The notes: a model not told the origin generated them from the letters alone. Shown: positions 1 to 7,173, counted from the stretch's first letter. The stretch is 11,196 nucleotides of DNA from Burkholderiaceae bacterium (GCA_947372155.1 CANBSM010000034.1:1-11196); one strand, 5' to 3'. Numbers and translations are program-made.

Positions 1-149
1 CGCTTGCCGCCACCCTGCGCTGCATAACGCATAGCCTCATGCAAGCGATGAGGAGTAGTTTGCGCAGAATCGAGCAAGCGATCTAAGGCTTGCTCAGTTC
101 GCTCGGAGTGGGAAGTTAGCCACTCCTGAAATTGAAAAGCAGCGTTCAA
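1..149 (-). CDS. ispA: Farnesyl diphosphate synthase (polyprenyl synthetase), N-terminal fragment
   Basis: This is the 5' end of a gene that runs off the left edge; 49 complete codons are visible. The translation reads from MNAAFQFQEW to LHEAMRYA and ends in GGGK. The segment LHEAMRYA..GGGKR is the conserved start of short-chain trans-prenyltransferases (IspA type), where the Lys-Arg following the glycines binds isopentenyl diphosphate. The enzyme condenses IPP with DMAPP and GPP to give farnesyl diphosphate in the cytoplasm. The two aspartate-rich catalytic motifs lie outside the window. The start is TTG at 147-149. The codon just before it in frame is the xseB TAA stop, so no upstream in-frame start is possible, and a GAGG ribosome-binding site lies 5 bases upstream at 155-158. 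The order xseB-ispA, usually followed by dxs, is common in proteobacteria and supports the call. Confidence 0.88.
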   Translation of the reverse strand, partial: MNAAFQFQEWLTSHSERTEQALDRLLDSAQTTPHRLHEAMRYAAQGGGK

Positions 150-383
150 TTAAGCCTCGAACACTCGAACCTGTTGCTCAACTTGTGCCAACATGCCTTG
201 ACAGTGCTTCAGCAAGGCTGCGCCACGCTGATAGGCCAACAAGGTCTCTTCTAAAGAAAATTTGCCAGATTCCATATCGGAAATGAGCTTTTCAAGCTCT
301 TTAACGGCTTGCTCATAGCGCAAATCGGGGTCAATTTGGACCTCAAGACCGGGTTTTTGACTCTCTGACTTCTTGGCTGGCAT
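150..383 (-). CDS. xseB: Exodeoxyribonuclease VII small subunit
   Basis: This 77-residue protein has the usual size and sequence of XseB, the small regulatory subunit of exonuclease VII, a cytoplasmic single-strand-specific nuclease whose catalytic subunit is XseA. Residues 22-77 show the family pattern: YEQAVKELEKLI, then MESGKFSLEETL, then YQRGAALLKHC, ending in an amphipathic helix with VEQQV. The predicted fold is two antiparallel helices. The first 20 residues are charged and probably disordered. The ATG at 381-383 is preceded by a GAGGG about ten bases upstream. The TAA stop at 150-152 abuts the TTG start of ispA with no gap and in the same frame, so translation of the two is probably coupled. 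xseA is not in the window. No reasonable alternative identity exists. Confidence 0.93.
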   Translation of the reverse strand: MPAKKSESQKPGLEVQIDPDLRYEQAVKELEKLISDMESGKFSLEETLLAYQRGAALLKHCQGMLAQVEQQVRVFEA

Positions 384-452
384 AAGCTGGTTTCCCTCAT
401 ATTTCCCACACGGATAGCCCTACATATTAAAGCGAGAAGCGATTTGGATGGG

Positions 453-458
453 TATAAT
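453..458 (+). promoter_or_regulatory. Candidate sigma-70 -10 box for the Rieske gene
   Basis: A perfect TATAAT lies in the divergent gap between xseB and the Rieske oxygenase gene, about 88 bases before the ATG at 546. No good -35 hexamer is present at 16-18 bases spacing; the nearest TTAAAG (427-432) sits 20 bases away. The call rests on the -10 match and its position. If it is used, the leader would be roughly 80 bases and would contain the inverted repeat at 473-497. I could not assign an xseB promoter on the other strand. Confidence 0.35.
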
Positions 459-472
459 CCACCCCTTCCTTT

Positions 473-497
473 CCAATATCGATCCGTCGATGGTTGG
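473..497. repeat. Imperfect inverted repeat in the Rieske gene leader
   Basis: CCAATATCGA and TCGATGGTTGG face each other across a TCCG loop. They pair as CCAA with TTGG and ATCGA with TCGAT, leaving a small bulge between the two blocks. It lies between the TATAAT box and the start codon, so it could be an mRNA hairpin or a protein-binding site. No T-run follows, so it is not a typical terminator. Confidence 0.4.
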
Positions 498-545
498 ATT
501 GGTTATTCCGCTTAGCTTCGGCTGACGTTTTCGGGGGTGGGGAGA

Positions 546-1652
546 ATGACTAATCTGGCTACCGCGCAGAAGCTTGCGCCGTCCAATCTGCAGCTGCCGG
601 TTTCGGCATATTTTGACGCTGAGTTGTATCAGCGGGAAATTGAACTGCTTTTTAAGCAGGGCCCTGGCTATGTTGGTCACGAACTCATGGTGCCTGAGAT
701 GGGCTCCTATCAAACTTTAAGAGCAGAAAACGAAGGTCGCATCCTGGTTCGCAATGAATCTGGCATAGAACTACTTTCGAATGTTTGTCGTCATCGCCAA
801 GCATTGATGCTCAATGGCAATGGTAAGACTGACAATATTGTTTGCCCATTGCATCGCTGGACCTATGACTTAGGCGGCAATTTATTAGGTGCACCCCACT
901 TTGAAGATAAGCCCTGTTTAAATCTTGGCAAATCCCCTTTGCAAAATTGGCAGGGGCTACTGTTCGAAGGTCCACGCGATGTCCGCACTGACCTGGCAAA
1001 ACTAGGTGTTGCCGATGATCTCCAGTTTGATGACTATGTTCTTGATCATGTTGAAGTACATGAATGCAATTACAACTGGAAAACATTCATCGAGGTTTAT
1101 CTCGAGGACTATCACGTTGTGCCGTTTCATCCAGGCTTAGGCAAGTTTGTTTCTTGCGAAGATTTGCACTGGGAATTTGGTGACTGGCATAGCGTACAAA
1201 CCGTTGGCATTCACAAAGATTTACAAAAACCGGGCTCACCAACCTATCGCAACTGGCATGAGGCAGTGCTACGTCAATTTGACGGCAAAGCCCCGCGCCA
1301 TGGTGCTATATGGCTAACCTATTACCCCAATGTGATGGTGGAGTGGTACCCAGGCGTTCTATGCGTATCAACACTGCATCCAATGGGGCCGGGTAAAACA
1401 CGCAACATTGTCGAGTTCTACTACCCAGAAGAAATTGCTTTATTTGAGCGTGAGTTTGTTCAAGCAGAACGCGCCGCTTATATGGAAACCTGTATCGAAG
1501 ATGATGAGATCGCAGAGCGCATGGATCAAGGACGCGCAGCACTTCTAGCCCGCGGCGTGAATGAAGTGGGTCCATATCAAAGCCCCATGGAAGATGGCAT
1601 GCAACATTTTCATGAGTGGTACCGCCGCGTCATGAATTTTGAAGGCGCATAA
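546..1652 (+). CDS. Rieske [2Fe-2S] non-heme iron oxygenase, alpha subunit (ring-hydroxylating type)
   Basis: This is a 368-residue cytoplasmic oxygenase. The N-terminal Rieske domain (about 40-145) has the cluster ligands C-x-H (Cys81, His83) and C-x2-H (Cys100, His103). The C-terminal catalytic domain carries NWK followed by EDYHVVPFH, whose two histidines (about 190 and 195) bind the mononuclear iron. An acidic group before ERMDQG (about 318-320) is the likely carboxylate ligand. An aspartate just before the first iron histidine fits the usual electron bridge between domains. Family knowledge predicts O2-dependent hydroxylation or demethylation using electrons from a separate reductase; the substrate cannot be read from sequence. 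No beta subunit, ferredoxin or reductase gene lies nearby. A GTG at 537 would add three residues, but I prefer the ATG at 546 because the G-rich run at 533-540 then serves as ribosome-binding site. The gene is divergent from xseB-ispA and followed after 74 bases by sseA. Confidence 0.88.
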   Translation: MTNLATAQKLAPSNLQLPVSAYFDAELYQREIELLFKQGPGYVGHELMVPEMGSYQTLRAENEGRILVRNESGIELLSNVCRHRQALMLNGNGKTDNIVCPLHRWTYDLGGNLLGAPHFEDKPCLNLGKSPLQNWQGLLFEGPRDVRTDLAKLGVADDLQFDDYVLDHVEVHECNYNWKTFIEVYLEDYHVVPFHPGLGKFVSCEDLHWEFGDWHSVQTVGIHKDLQKPGSPTYRNWHEAVLRQFDGKAPRHGAIWLTYYPNVMVEWYPGVLCVSTLHPMGPGKTRNIVEFYYPEEIALFEREFVQAERAAYMETCIEDDEIAERMDQGRAALLARGVNEVGPYQSPMEDGMQHFHEWYRRVMNFEGA

Positions 1653-1683
1653 TCAGATTAGGCTGTTCGACTTTACGGTTTTA

Positions 1684-1701
1684 TTAATACCCCTTAATAC
1701 C
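1684..1701. repeat. Short direct repeat upstream of the sulfurtransferase gene
   Basis: TTAATACC occurs at 1684-1691 and again at 1694-1701, a 10-base period equal to one DNA helical turn. It lies 25-43 bases before the sseA ATG in the 74-base gap after the Rieske gene. Such spacing can mark tandem binding of a regulator, but an AT-rich coincidence is also possible. No convincing promoter hexamers accompany it. Confidence 0.35.
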
Positions 1702-1726
1702 TCTTGCCACTTATAAAGGAAGCATC

Positions 1727-2557
1727 ATGACTCCTCTAATCTCAGCCAACCAGTTAGAAGAAATCATTAATAGTGGTGAGAATGTATTGCTCTGTGATTG
1801 CCGCTTTGATTTAGTCGACCCACTGATCGGCAGAAAATCCTACGAAGAAAATCATATCCCCGGGGCTATCTATGTCGATCTCGACAAAGACCTCTCAGGA
1901 AATAAAACTGGCACCAATGGTCGCCACCCTCTTCCCAGTCCAGAGGCCTGGGCGCAAACGAAGACTCGCCTAGGGATTCATCCAAATACTCTGGTAGTTG
2001 CCTATGACAAACAAGGCTCAGTCTATGCCAGCCGTCTGTGGTGGATGCTCAAAGCCACAGGGCACGCCAATGTGCAGGTATTAGATGGTGGTTTAGATGC
2101 TTGGAATGGCCCTATGGGCAGCATTCCAAGGGCACCAACCGCTTGCACTCAAGCTATTGGAGTAATGCCTTATGCAGGGCTCGCTCTAGTTGATGAGGTT
2201 GTAGCCAATTTAGAGATCAAGAAAAGCAAAATCATTGATGCACGCACGGAAGATCGCTTTCATGGTCAAAATGAAACTTTGGACCCAGTTGGCGGACATA
2301 TTCCCGGCGCAATGAATCGCTTCTTTAAAAATAACCTCAATGCGACTGCATTTAAAACTCCCGAGCAACTATTCAAAGAGTTCTCAGAATTGCTTGGAAC
2401 CATTAAGGCCTCTGAAGTGATTCATCAATGCGGATCAGGCGTCACTGCTTGCCATAACCTTCTGGCGATGGAGCTTGCGGGCTTTAAAGGCTCTCGCCTG
2501 TATGCAGGCAGCTGGAGTGAATGGTGCGCAGATCCCAAGAGACCTATTGCACTTTAA
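1727..2557 (+). CDS. sseA: 3-mercaptopyruvate / thiosulfate sulfurtransferase (tandem rhodanese)
   Basis: This 276-residue protein has two rhodanese domains. The N-terminal, inactive one (about 5-128) shows HIPGAIYVDLD at 43-53 and GRHPLP at 65-70. The C-terminal one (about 152-272) shows DARTEDRF at 171-178, GGHIPGA at 189-195, and the active-site loop C-G-S-G-V-T with catalytic Cys235. The CGSGVT loop is typical of mercaptopyruvate sulfurtransferases, while classical thiosulfate rhodaneses usually have CRKGVT. The reaction moves sulfane sulfur from 3-mercaptopyruvate through a Cys persulfide to a thiol or cyanide acceptor. No signal peptide is visible, so it should be cytoplasmic. The ATG has a good AAGGA six bases upstream. 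It may be co-transcribed with the Rieske gene or have its own promoter. It converges on the ZIP gene with a 16-base gap and no clear terminator. Preference for mercaptopyruvate over thiosulfate is inferred from the loop only. Confidence 0.88.
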   Translation: MTPLISANQLEEIINSGENVLLCDCRFDLVDPLIGRKSYEENHIPGAIYVDLDKDLSGNKTGTNGRHPLPSPEAWAQTKTRLGIHPNTLVVAYDKQGSVYASRLWWMLKATGHANVQVLDGGLDAWNGPMGSIPRAPTACTQAIGVMPYAGLALVDEVVANLEIKKSKIIDARTEDRFHGQNETLDPVGGHIPGAMNRFFKNNLNATAFKTPEQLFKEFSELLGTIKASEVIHQCGSGVTACHNLLAMELAGFKGSRLYAGSWSEWCADPKRPIAL

Positions 2558-2573
2558 GCTAATTGAGCTGGTA

Positions 2574-3347
2574 CTAATGCAGTAGGGATAAAAGAATTAC
2601 AAACCCTACGCCACAAGCGATCAATACCGTTTGGCGTAAAGACTCAACCCAATGTGGGCGACGATGCATTTGCGGAATAAGGTCACTCACCGCAATATAA
2701 ATAAAACTACTCGATGCAATCACCAACAAGTAAGGCATTGCCGCATGCGCACGCTCTAGGAAAAAGTAAGCAAGCACACCGCCTACTACGGCTGATAAGC
2801 CACAGATAAAGTTGTATACCAAAGCACGTGCGCGTGAAAAGCCAGCATTTAACAAGACAATGAAATCACCGATCTCTTGTGGAATCTCGTGGGCAATGAT
2901 CGCAATAGCAGTAAAGATGCCGACCTGATAATCTGCCATGAAAGCGGCGGCTATCAAGATGCCATCGACAAAATTATGAATACCATCGCCTACCAAAATC
3001 ATCCAGCCACTACGCCCAGCATTTTCAGCATCATGACCATGGTGGTGGTGGTGTCCATCACCCTCATGATGATGATCGTGTCGTAATAAGGCAATCTTCT
3101 CAAGCAAGAAGAATCCCAGCAAACCAGCAAGTAAGGTAGCAAACAAGTAGTGAGGTTTCGCACCCTCCATGCTAAAAGCTTCAGGCAAGGAGTGGAGTAA
3201 AGCAGTAGCCAGCAAAATGCCGACAGACAAGCTGACCATGTTGTTGACCATCTTAGACAACATCGTCAATGAAAAACTGGCAGCCACTAAGACGCTAGCA
3301 GTGCCCGCTAACGCAGTGACTAGGAGGATGCTTTGTAAAACAGTCAT
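2574..3347 (-). CDS. ZIP-family divalent metal transporter with His-rich loop
   Basis: This 257-residue inner-membrane protein has about eight hydrophobic helices, near 3-24, 35-55, 66-86, 115-135, 142-166, 175-196, 203-225 and 238-256. The ZIP signature is present: HNFVDG at 124-129 in helix 4 and HEIPQE at 153-158 in helix 5, which supply the His, Asn, Asp and Glu ligands of the transport site. A cytoplasmic loop between helices 3 and 4 (about 90-106) contains ten histidines with Asp and Glu, a metal-sensing or metal-holding feature common in this family. ZIP proteins move zinc, iron or manganese into the cytoplasm; the metal cannot be fixed from sequence. The ATG at 3345-3347 comes 5 bases after the stop of the hydrolase gene, so the two are probably translated together. 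No Fur or Zur box was recognised. It is closer to GufA/ZIP proteins than clearly to ZupT, so no symbol is given. Confidence 0.88.
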   Translation of the reverse strand: MTVLQSILLVTALAGTASVLVAASFSLTMLSKMVNNMVSLSVGILLATALLHSLPEAFSMEGAKPHYLFATLLAGLLGFFLLEKIALLRHDHHHEGDGHHHHHGHDAENAGRSGWMILVGDGIHNFVDGILIAAAFMADYQVGIFTAIAIIAHEIPQEIGDFIVLLNAGFSRARALVYNFICGLSAVVGGVLAYFFLERAHAAMPYLLVIASSSFIYIAVSDLIPQMHRRPHWVESLRQTVLIACGVGFVILLSLLH

Positions 3348-3352
3348 CGCGC

Positions 3353-4228
3353 TTACACCACTCCCATTTTCTTAAACCAAGCAAGACATTTTTCCCAGCC
3401 GTCTTTGGCAGGACCCTCGCGATATGTAGCGCGATAGTCGGCATGGAAAGCATGTGGAGCATCCGGGTACACCTCAAACTGACAAGCCTTAGCTGCTGGA
3501 TTTTTAGGGGCCGCTTGTGCCAAAGCGGCACGCATCTGATCAACACTCTCTAGAGAAATACCAGTATCGGCAGCTCCATACAAACCAAGGACTGGTGCTT
3601 TTAAATCAGCAGCAATATCTACCGGATGACGTGGATTGCCCTCAGTCTTCTCACCGATGAGACGGCCGTACCAAGCAACACCGGCACGCACCTGCGGCAA
3701 AGTTGCTGATAGCCAAGTAATACGGCCACCCCAACAGAAACCAGTTACACCAACACGCTTTAGATCGCCACCATTTTTACCCGCCCACACCAAGGCAGCT
3801 TGCAGATCGTTTAAGACTTGAGCGTCTGAAGTCTTAGCCACAATATTGGACTGAATTTCAGCAATGGTGCCGTAAGTATTGGGATCACCTGCGCGGGTAA
3901 AAAACTCAGGGGCTATCGCAAGATATCCCAACTTTGCAAAACGTCTTGTTACGTCAGCAATGTATTCGTGCACACCAAAGATTTCACTTGCCACAATAAT
4001 GATGGGTAAAGAGCCTTTGGATTTTTCAGGTCGCGAGACGTATGCGGGCAACTGAAAGCTGCCTACGGGGATCATTTGCTCACCCGCTTTAATGCCTTTG
4101 AAATCCGTTTCAATTGCAGCAGCCATGACTGGCTCAGACGCCGCCACAAATCCAACCCCAATAGCAGTTGCGCTAATGGCTGATGTCTTCATAAAATTGC
4201 GTCGCCCGGCTTGAATCTCTTTACTCAT
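3353..4228 (-). CDS. Dienelactone hydrolase family protein, Tat-exported
   Basis: This 291-residue alpha/beta hydrolase starts with a twin-arginine signal: GRRNFMK at 8-14, a hydrophobic stretch at about 15-30, and a likely cleavage after VMA near 34-36, so the enzyme probably acts in the periplasm. The mature part matches dienelactone hydrolase. Glu82 in SEIFGV corresponds to the family's conserved active-site Glu. The nucleophile is Cys165 in G-F-C-W-G-G, followed by Asp221 in YGAADTG and His259 in DAPHAFH. The Cys nucleophile separates this family from Ser esterases. Classical members open dienelactone to maleylacetate in chlorocatechol breakdown, but no such pathway genes are nearby and the true substrate is unknown. 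The ATG is preceded by GGAG eight bases upstream. The gene sits 36 bases after polA and 5 bases before the ZIP gene on the same strand, suggesting a transcript shared with the transporter. Confidence 0.87.
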   Translation of the reverse strand: MSKEIQAGRRNFMKTSAISATAIGVGFVAASEPVMAAAIETDFKGIKAGEQMIPVGSFQLPAYVSRPEKSKGSLPIIIVASEIFGVHEYIADVTRRFAKLGYLAIAPEFFTRAGDPNTYGTIAEIQSNIVAKTSDAQVLNDLQAALVWAGKNGGDLKRVGVTGFCWGGRITWLSATLPQVRAGVAWYGRLIGEKTEGNPRHPVDIAADLKAPVLGLYGAADTGISLESVDQMRAALAQAAPKNPAAKACQFEVYPDAPHAFHADYRATYREGPAKDGWEKCLAWFKKMGVV

Positions 4229-4264
4229 TATTCCGTCTCCCGGCTTAGATTTCTCATTAAATAC

Positions 4265-7090
4265 TTAGTGCGCCTCTTCCCAATTATCGCCAATCCCAAT
4301 GCTAACCACCAAAGGTACCTTTAGCTGGGCGACATTGCACATCAAACCGGGTAATTTTGCCTGCACTAACTCAAGCTCATCGAAAGGCACATCTAAAACC
4401 AACTCATCATGCACCTGCAATAGGAGTCTAGTCTTGAGTTGCTCCTTTTCGAGCCAATCTTCCACGGCAATCATCGCTAATTTGATTAAGTCAGCTGCGG
4501 TACCCTGCATAGGGGCATTAATTGCTGCACGTTCGGCCCCTTGGCGTCGCGGTCCATTGGAGCCTTTGATCTCAGGCAACCAAAGACGGCGTCCGAAGAC
4601 TGTTTCTACATAGCCATTTTCTCGAGCCTCGAGACGAGTGCGTTCCATATATTGAGCAACCCCTGGGTAACGGTCAAAGTATTTAGCGATGTAATTTTGC
4701 GCAGCAGAACGCTCAATACCCAAGTTACCGGCTAAGCCAAAAGCACTCATACCGTAAATCAGGCCAAAGTTAATTACCTTGGCATAACGACGCTGCTCAG
4801 AATTGACATCATCTAATGGGACGCCAAAAATCTCAGCTGCGGTTGCCTGGTGAACGTCTTTACCCTCTTTAAATGCCGTTAAGAGATTTTCATCTTCAGC
4901 AATATGCGCCATGATGCGCAACTCAATTTGTGAGTAGTCCGCAGACAGCAACTTACAGCCTTCTGCCGGAATAAATGCCTCACGAATACGGCGACCCTCT
5001 TCTGTGCGTACAGGAATATTTTGTAAGTTTGGATCGCTAGATGCCAGGCGACCCGTGACTGCAGTAGCTTGAGAAAAGTTCGTATGTACGCGCCCAGTCT
5101 TGGGGTCAGCCATGCGAGGGAGCTTCTCAATATAGGTAGACATTAATTTTGCCAGGCTACGGTAATCCAAAATGCGTGCTGGCAAGGGATAGTCTTCGGC
5201 TAGCTTTTGTAATACCTCTTCATCAGTAGATGGTGCGCCCGATGGTGTCTTTTTAATAACTGGGAGTTCAAGTTGCCCAAATAAAATTTCTGCGATCTGC
5301 TTGGGCGATTGAATATTAAAAGGCTGACCTGCTAGCTTGTGAATTTCGCCCTCCAGCTCAAGTAAACGCTTGCCCACCTGCTGACCTTGTTTAGCCAGCA
5401 ACGCTGAATCAATCCGAATACCATTGCGCTCCATGATGCCCAGAACTCGCATAGCCGGCATTTCAACGTTTTCATAAATATAAAGTAGCCCCGGGCTTTC
5501 CTGGATCTGCGGCCATAACTCCAAATGAAGACGCAAAGTAATGTCCGCATCCTCTGCCGCATAGTCTGTTGCAATCTTCAGATCAACCTGATCAAAACCA
5601 ATCTGATGAACACCCTTACCGCAGACCTCTTCATAGCGAATAGTTTTCATACCTAGATGCCGCTCAGCCAAGCTATCCATATTGTGTGGCAGATGAGACT
5701 CAAGCACATAAGACTCTAGCAAGGTATCAAATGCAACACCCTTCAAGGTAATGCCATAGTTTGCAAAGATATGAGCGTCGTACTTGAGGTTTTGCCCCAC
5801 CTTTAGATTTGTCGCGCTTTCTAACCAAGGCTTCATGCGTGCAAGCACTAGGGCGCGATCCAGTTGTAATTCACCATTGCGGTGAGCAACGGGAATGTAA
5901 CAAGCCTCACCTGGCTTTACTGATAGTGAGATACCAACGAGTTCTGCCGCAAGCGCATCAAGTCCAGTTGTTTCGGTGTCAACCGCTGTTAGCGTAGAGA
6001 TTTCAATCTTTTTTAACCACTTCTCCAAACTCGCTTCATCTACTACGCATTCATAGTGACGCTCGATGGCATCATGCGAGTCTCGAGTTTCTTGTGATAA
6101 ATCTTTAGTTGGCGCGCTAGCTATCACGCGCCTCGTTTTAGCCTCATCCGTACCGCTCTCGGCAGGAGAAATTGGGCTGCCTGCTAAATCAAAGCTTACT
6201 GACTCAGCCTTATTCTCCGGGCTTGTGAGCTGCTTTTCTACATCGCGCAACCAGGTCTTAAATGCATAACGCTCAAACAATTCACGCAGCAATGGTGCAT
6301 CCTCAGGCTTTGCGTGTAAATCATCTAAACCAGGCAAATGTGGTGATAAATCACAATCCGTTTTCACCGTAATCAGTTGACGTGCTTGCGGCAACCAAGG
6401 AAGCGTAGCGCGTAAGTTTTCACCAACGACACCTTTAACTTGATCGGCGTTTGCCATCAAGTTATCCAAATTGCCAAATTCTGCCAACCATTTATTTGCT
6501 GTCTTTGGTCCTGCCTTCGGAACGCCTGGTACGTTGTCAACGGTATCACCGATGATGGATAAGTAATCCACAATTAATTCTGGGGGTACGCCAAACTTTT
6601 CTTTTACACCTTCGATATCTAACTTTTCATTAGTCATCGTATTAATGAGCGTGACCGCAGGATTGACTAATTGCGCTAAATCTTTATCGCCAGTAGAAAT
6701 AATCGTTTCCCAACCAGCTTGCGTTGCCTGGCAAGATAAGGTTCCAATCACATCATCCGCTTCTACGCCAGAGACCATTAATACCGGCCAACCCAATGCC
6801 TTCACCATGGCATGAATGGGTTCGATCTGTTTGACCAGATCTTCGGGCATAGGGGAGCGATGTGCCTTGTACTCTGAGTACATTTCATCGCGGAAAGTCT
6901 TGCCTTTGGCATCAAAAACGCAGGCTATGTGGTCAGCCTTGAGCTCAGAACGGGCCCGGCGCATCATATTGACCATTCCATAGATTGCCCCGGTGGGCTC
7001 TCCAGCCCCATTTCTGAGGTCTGGCATGGCGTGGAAGGCGCGATACAGGTAGCTAGAACCGTCTACCAACAAGAGTCTATGTTTAGTCAT
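4265..7090 (-). CDS. polA: DNA polymerase I
   Basis: This 941-residue protein is a full-length, three-domain Pol I for Okazaki fragment maturation and repair gap filling. The 5' nuclease domain (1 to about 290) has LLLVDGSSYLYRAFH near the start, Asp60, the acidic group VEADD (109-113), STGDKD (132-137) and GDTVDN (181-186). A variable linker follows at about 290-345. The 3'-5' proofreading domain is intact: exo I DTE (Asp371, Glu373), exo II ending in Asp438, and exo III Tyr510 to Asp514. The polymerase domain has motif A DYSQIELR (Asp718, Glu723), motif B with Lys771, Phe775 and Tyr779, and motif C VHDE (Asp895, Glu896). An upstream in-frame start at 7159 would add 23 residues. I reject it because MTKHRLLLVDG is the normal family beginning and the extension would fill the divergent promoter gap. 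The Shine-Dalgarno before 7090 is weak. The gene is divergent from the DUF2782-like gene and followed by the hydrolase gene. Confidence 0.97.
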   Translation of the reverse strand: MTKHRLLLVDGSSYLYRAFHAMPDLRNGAGEPTGAIYGMVNMMRRARSELKADHIACVFDAKGKTFRDEMYSEYKAHRSPMPEDLVKQIEPIHAMVKALGWPVLMVSGVEADDVIGTLSCQATQAGWETIISTGDKDLAQLVNPAVTLINTMTNEKLDIEGVKEKFGVPPELIVDYLSIIGDTVDNVPGVPKAGPKTANKWLAEFGNLDNLMANADQVKGVVGENLRATLPWLPQARQLITVKTDCDLSPHLPGLDDLHAKPEDAPLLRELFERYAFKTWLRDVEKQLTSPENKAESVSFDLAGSPISPAESGTDEAKTRRVIASAPTKDLSQETRDSHDAIERHYECVVDEASLEKWLKKIEISTLTAVDTETTGLDALAAELVGISLSVKPGEACYIPVAHRNGELQLDRALVLARMKPWLESATNLKVGQNLKYDAHIFANYGITLKGVAFDTLLESYVLESHLPHNMDSLAERHLGMKTIRYEEVCGKGVHQIGFDQVDLKIATDYAAEDADITLRLHLELWPQIQESPGLLYIYENVEMPAMRVLGIMERNGIRIDSALLAKQGQQVGKRLLELEGEIHKLAGQPFNIQSPKQIAEILFGQLELPVIKKTPSGAPSTDEEVLQKLAEDYPLPARILDYRSLAKLMSTYIEKLPRMADPKTGRVHTNFSQATAVTGRLASSDPNLQNIPVRTEEGRRIREAFIPAEGCKLLSADYSQIELRIMAHIAEDENLLTAFKEGKDVHQATAAEIFGVPLDDVNSEQRRYAKVINFGLIYGMSAFGLAGNLGIERSAAQNYIAKYFDRYPGVAQYMERTRLEARENGYVETVFGRRLWLPEIKGSNGPRRQGAERAAINAPMQGTAADLIKLAMIAVEDWLEKEQLKTRLLLQVHDELVLDVPFDELELVQAKLPGLMCNVAQLKVPLVVSIGIGDNWEEAH

Positions 7091-7093
7091 ACC

Positions 7094-7121
7094 GCAATCG
7101 TACAATCTAGTTGTGAATTGC
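7094..7121. repeat. Inverted repeat in the polA divergent promoter region
   Basis: GCAAT (7094-7098) and ACAA (7102-7105) are mirrored by TTGT (7111-7114) and ATTGC (7117-7121) around a TCTAG centre. The inner spacers differ by one base (3 versus 2), so the symmetry is imperfect. It lies 3 bases before the polA start and within the 83-base gap shared with the DUF2782-like gene. It could be an operator or a hairpin in the polA leader. I could not place -10 and -35 boxes with confidence for either direction. Confidence 0.4.
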
Positions 7122-7162
7122 CTACAGGTCTGGTTAAGGAACCATCCGAGAGTAGGCATAAA

Positions 7163-7168
7163 AAGGTG
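7163..7168 (+). promoter_or_regulatory. Ribosome-binding site that decides the start of the DUF2782-like gene
   Basis: AAGGTG lies just upstream of the ATG at 7174, with about 7 bases between its AAGG core and the start codon. The alternative ATG at 7207 has no purine-rich site before it, so this element supports the longer protein. Confidence 0.6.
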
Positions 7169-7173
7169 AAAAA

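Noticed and set aside
811..1086. Minus-strand frame with several Cys and His residues opposite the Rieske gene, resembling a metal-binding protein.
   Set aside because: It lies fully inside a strongly supported gene, and its Cys/His content comes from the complementary codons; it has no start signal or family pattern.
2558..2573. AGCT / AGCT mini-hairpin at the convergent sseA and ZIP ends.
   Set aside because: A 4-base stem with no U-tract is not enough to call a terminator.
2877..3375. Plus-strand open frames within the ZIP and hydrolase genes, including one rich in Met and Val.
   Set aside because: They are antisense shadows; the Met/Val-rich stretch is the complement of the histidine-codon tract.
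7091..7159. Upstream in-frame start giving polA 23 extra residues.
   Set aside because: MTKHRLLLVDG is the normal Pol I beginning; the extension has no family match and would occupy the divergent promoter gap.
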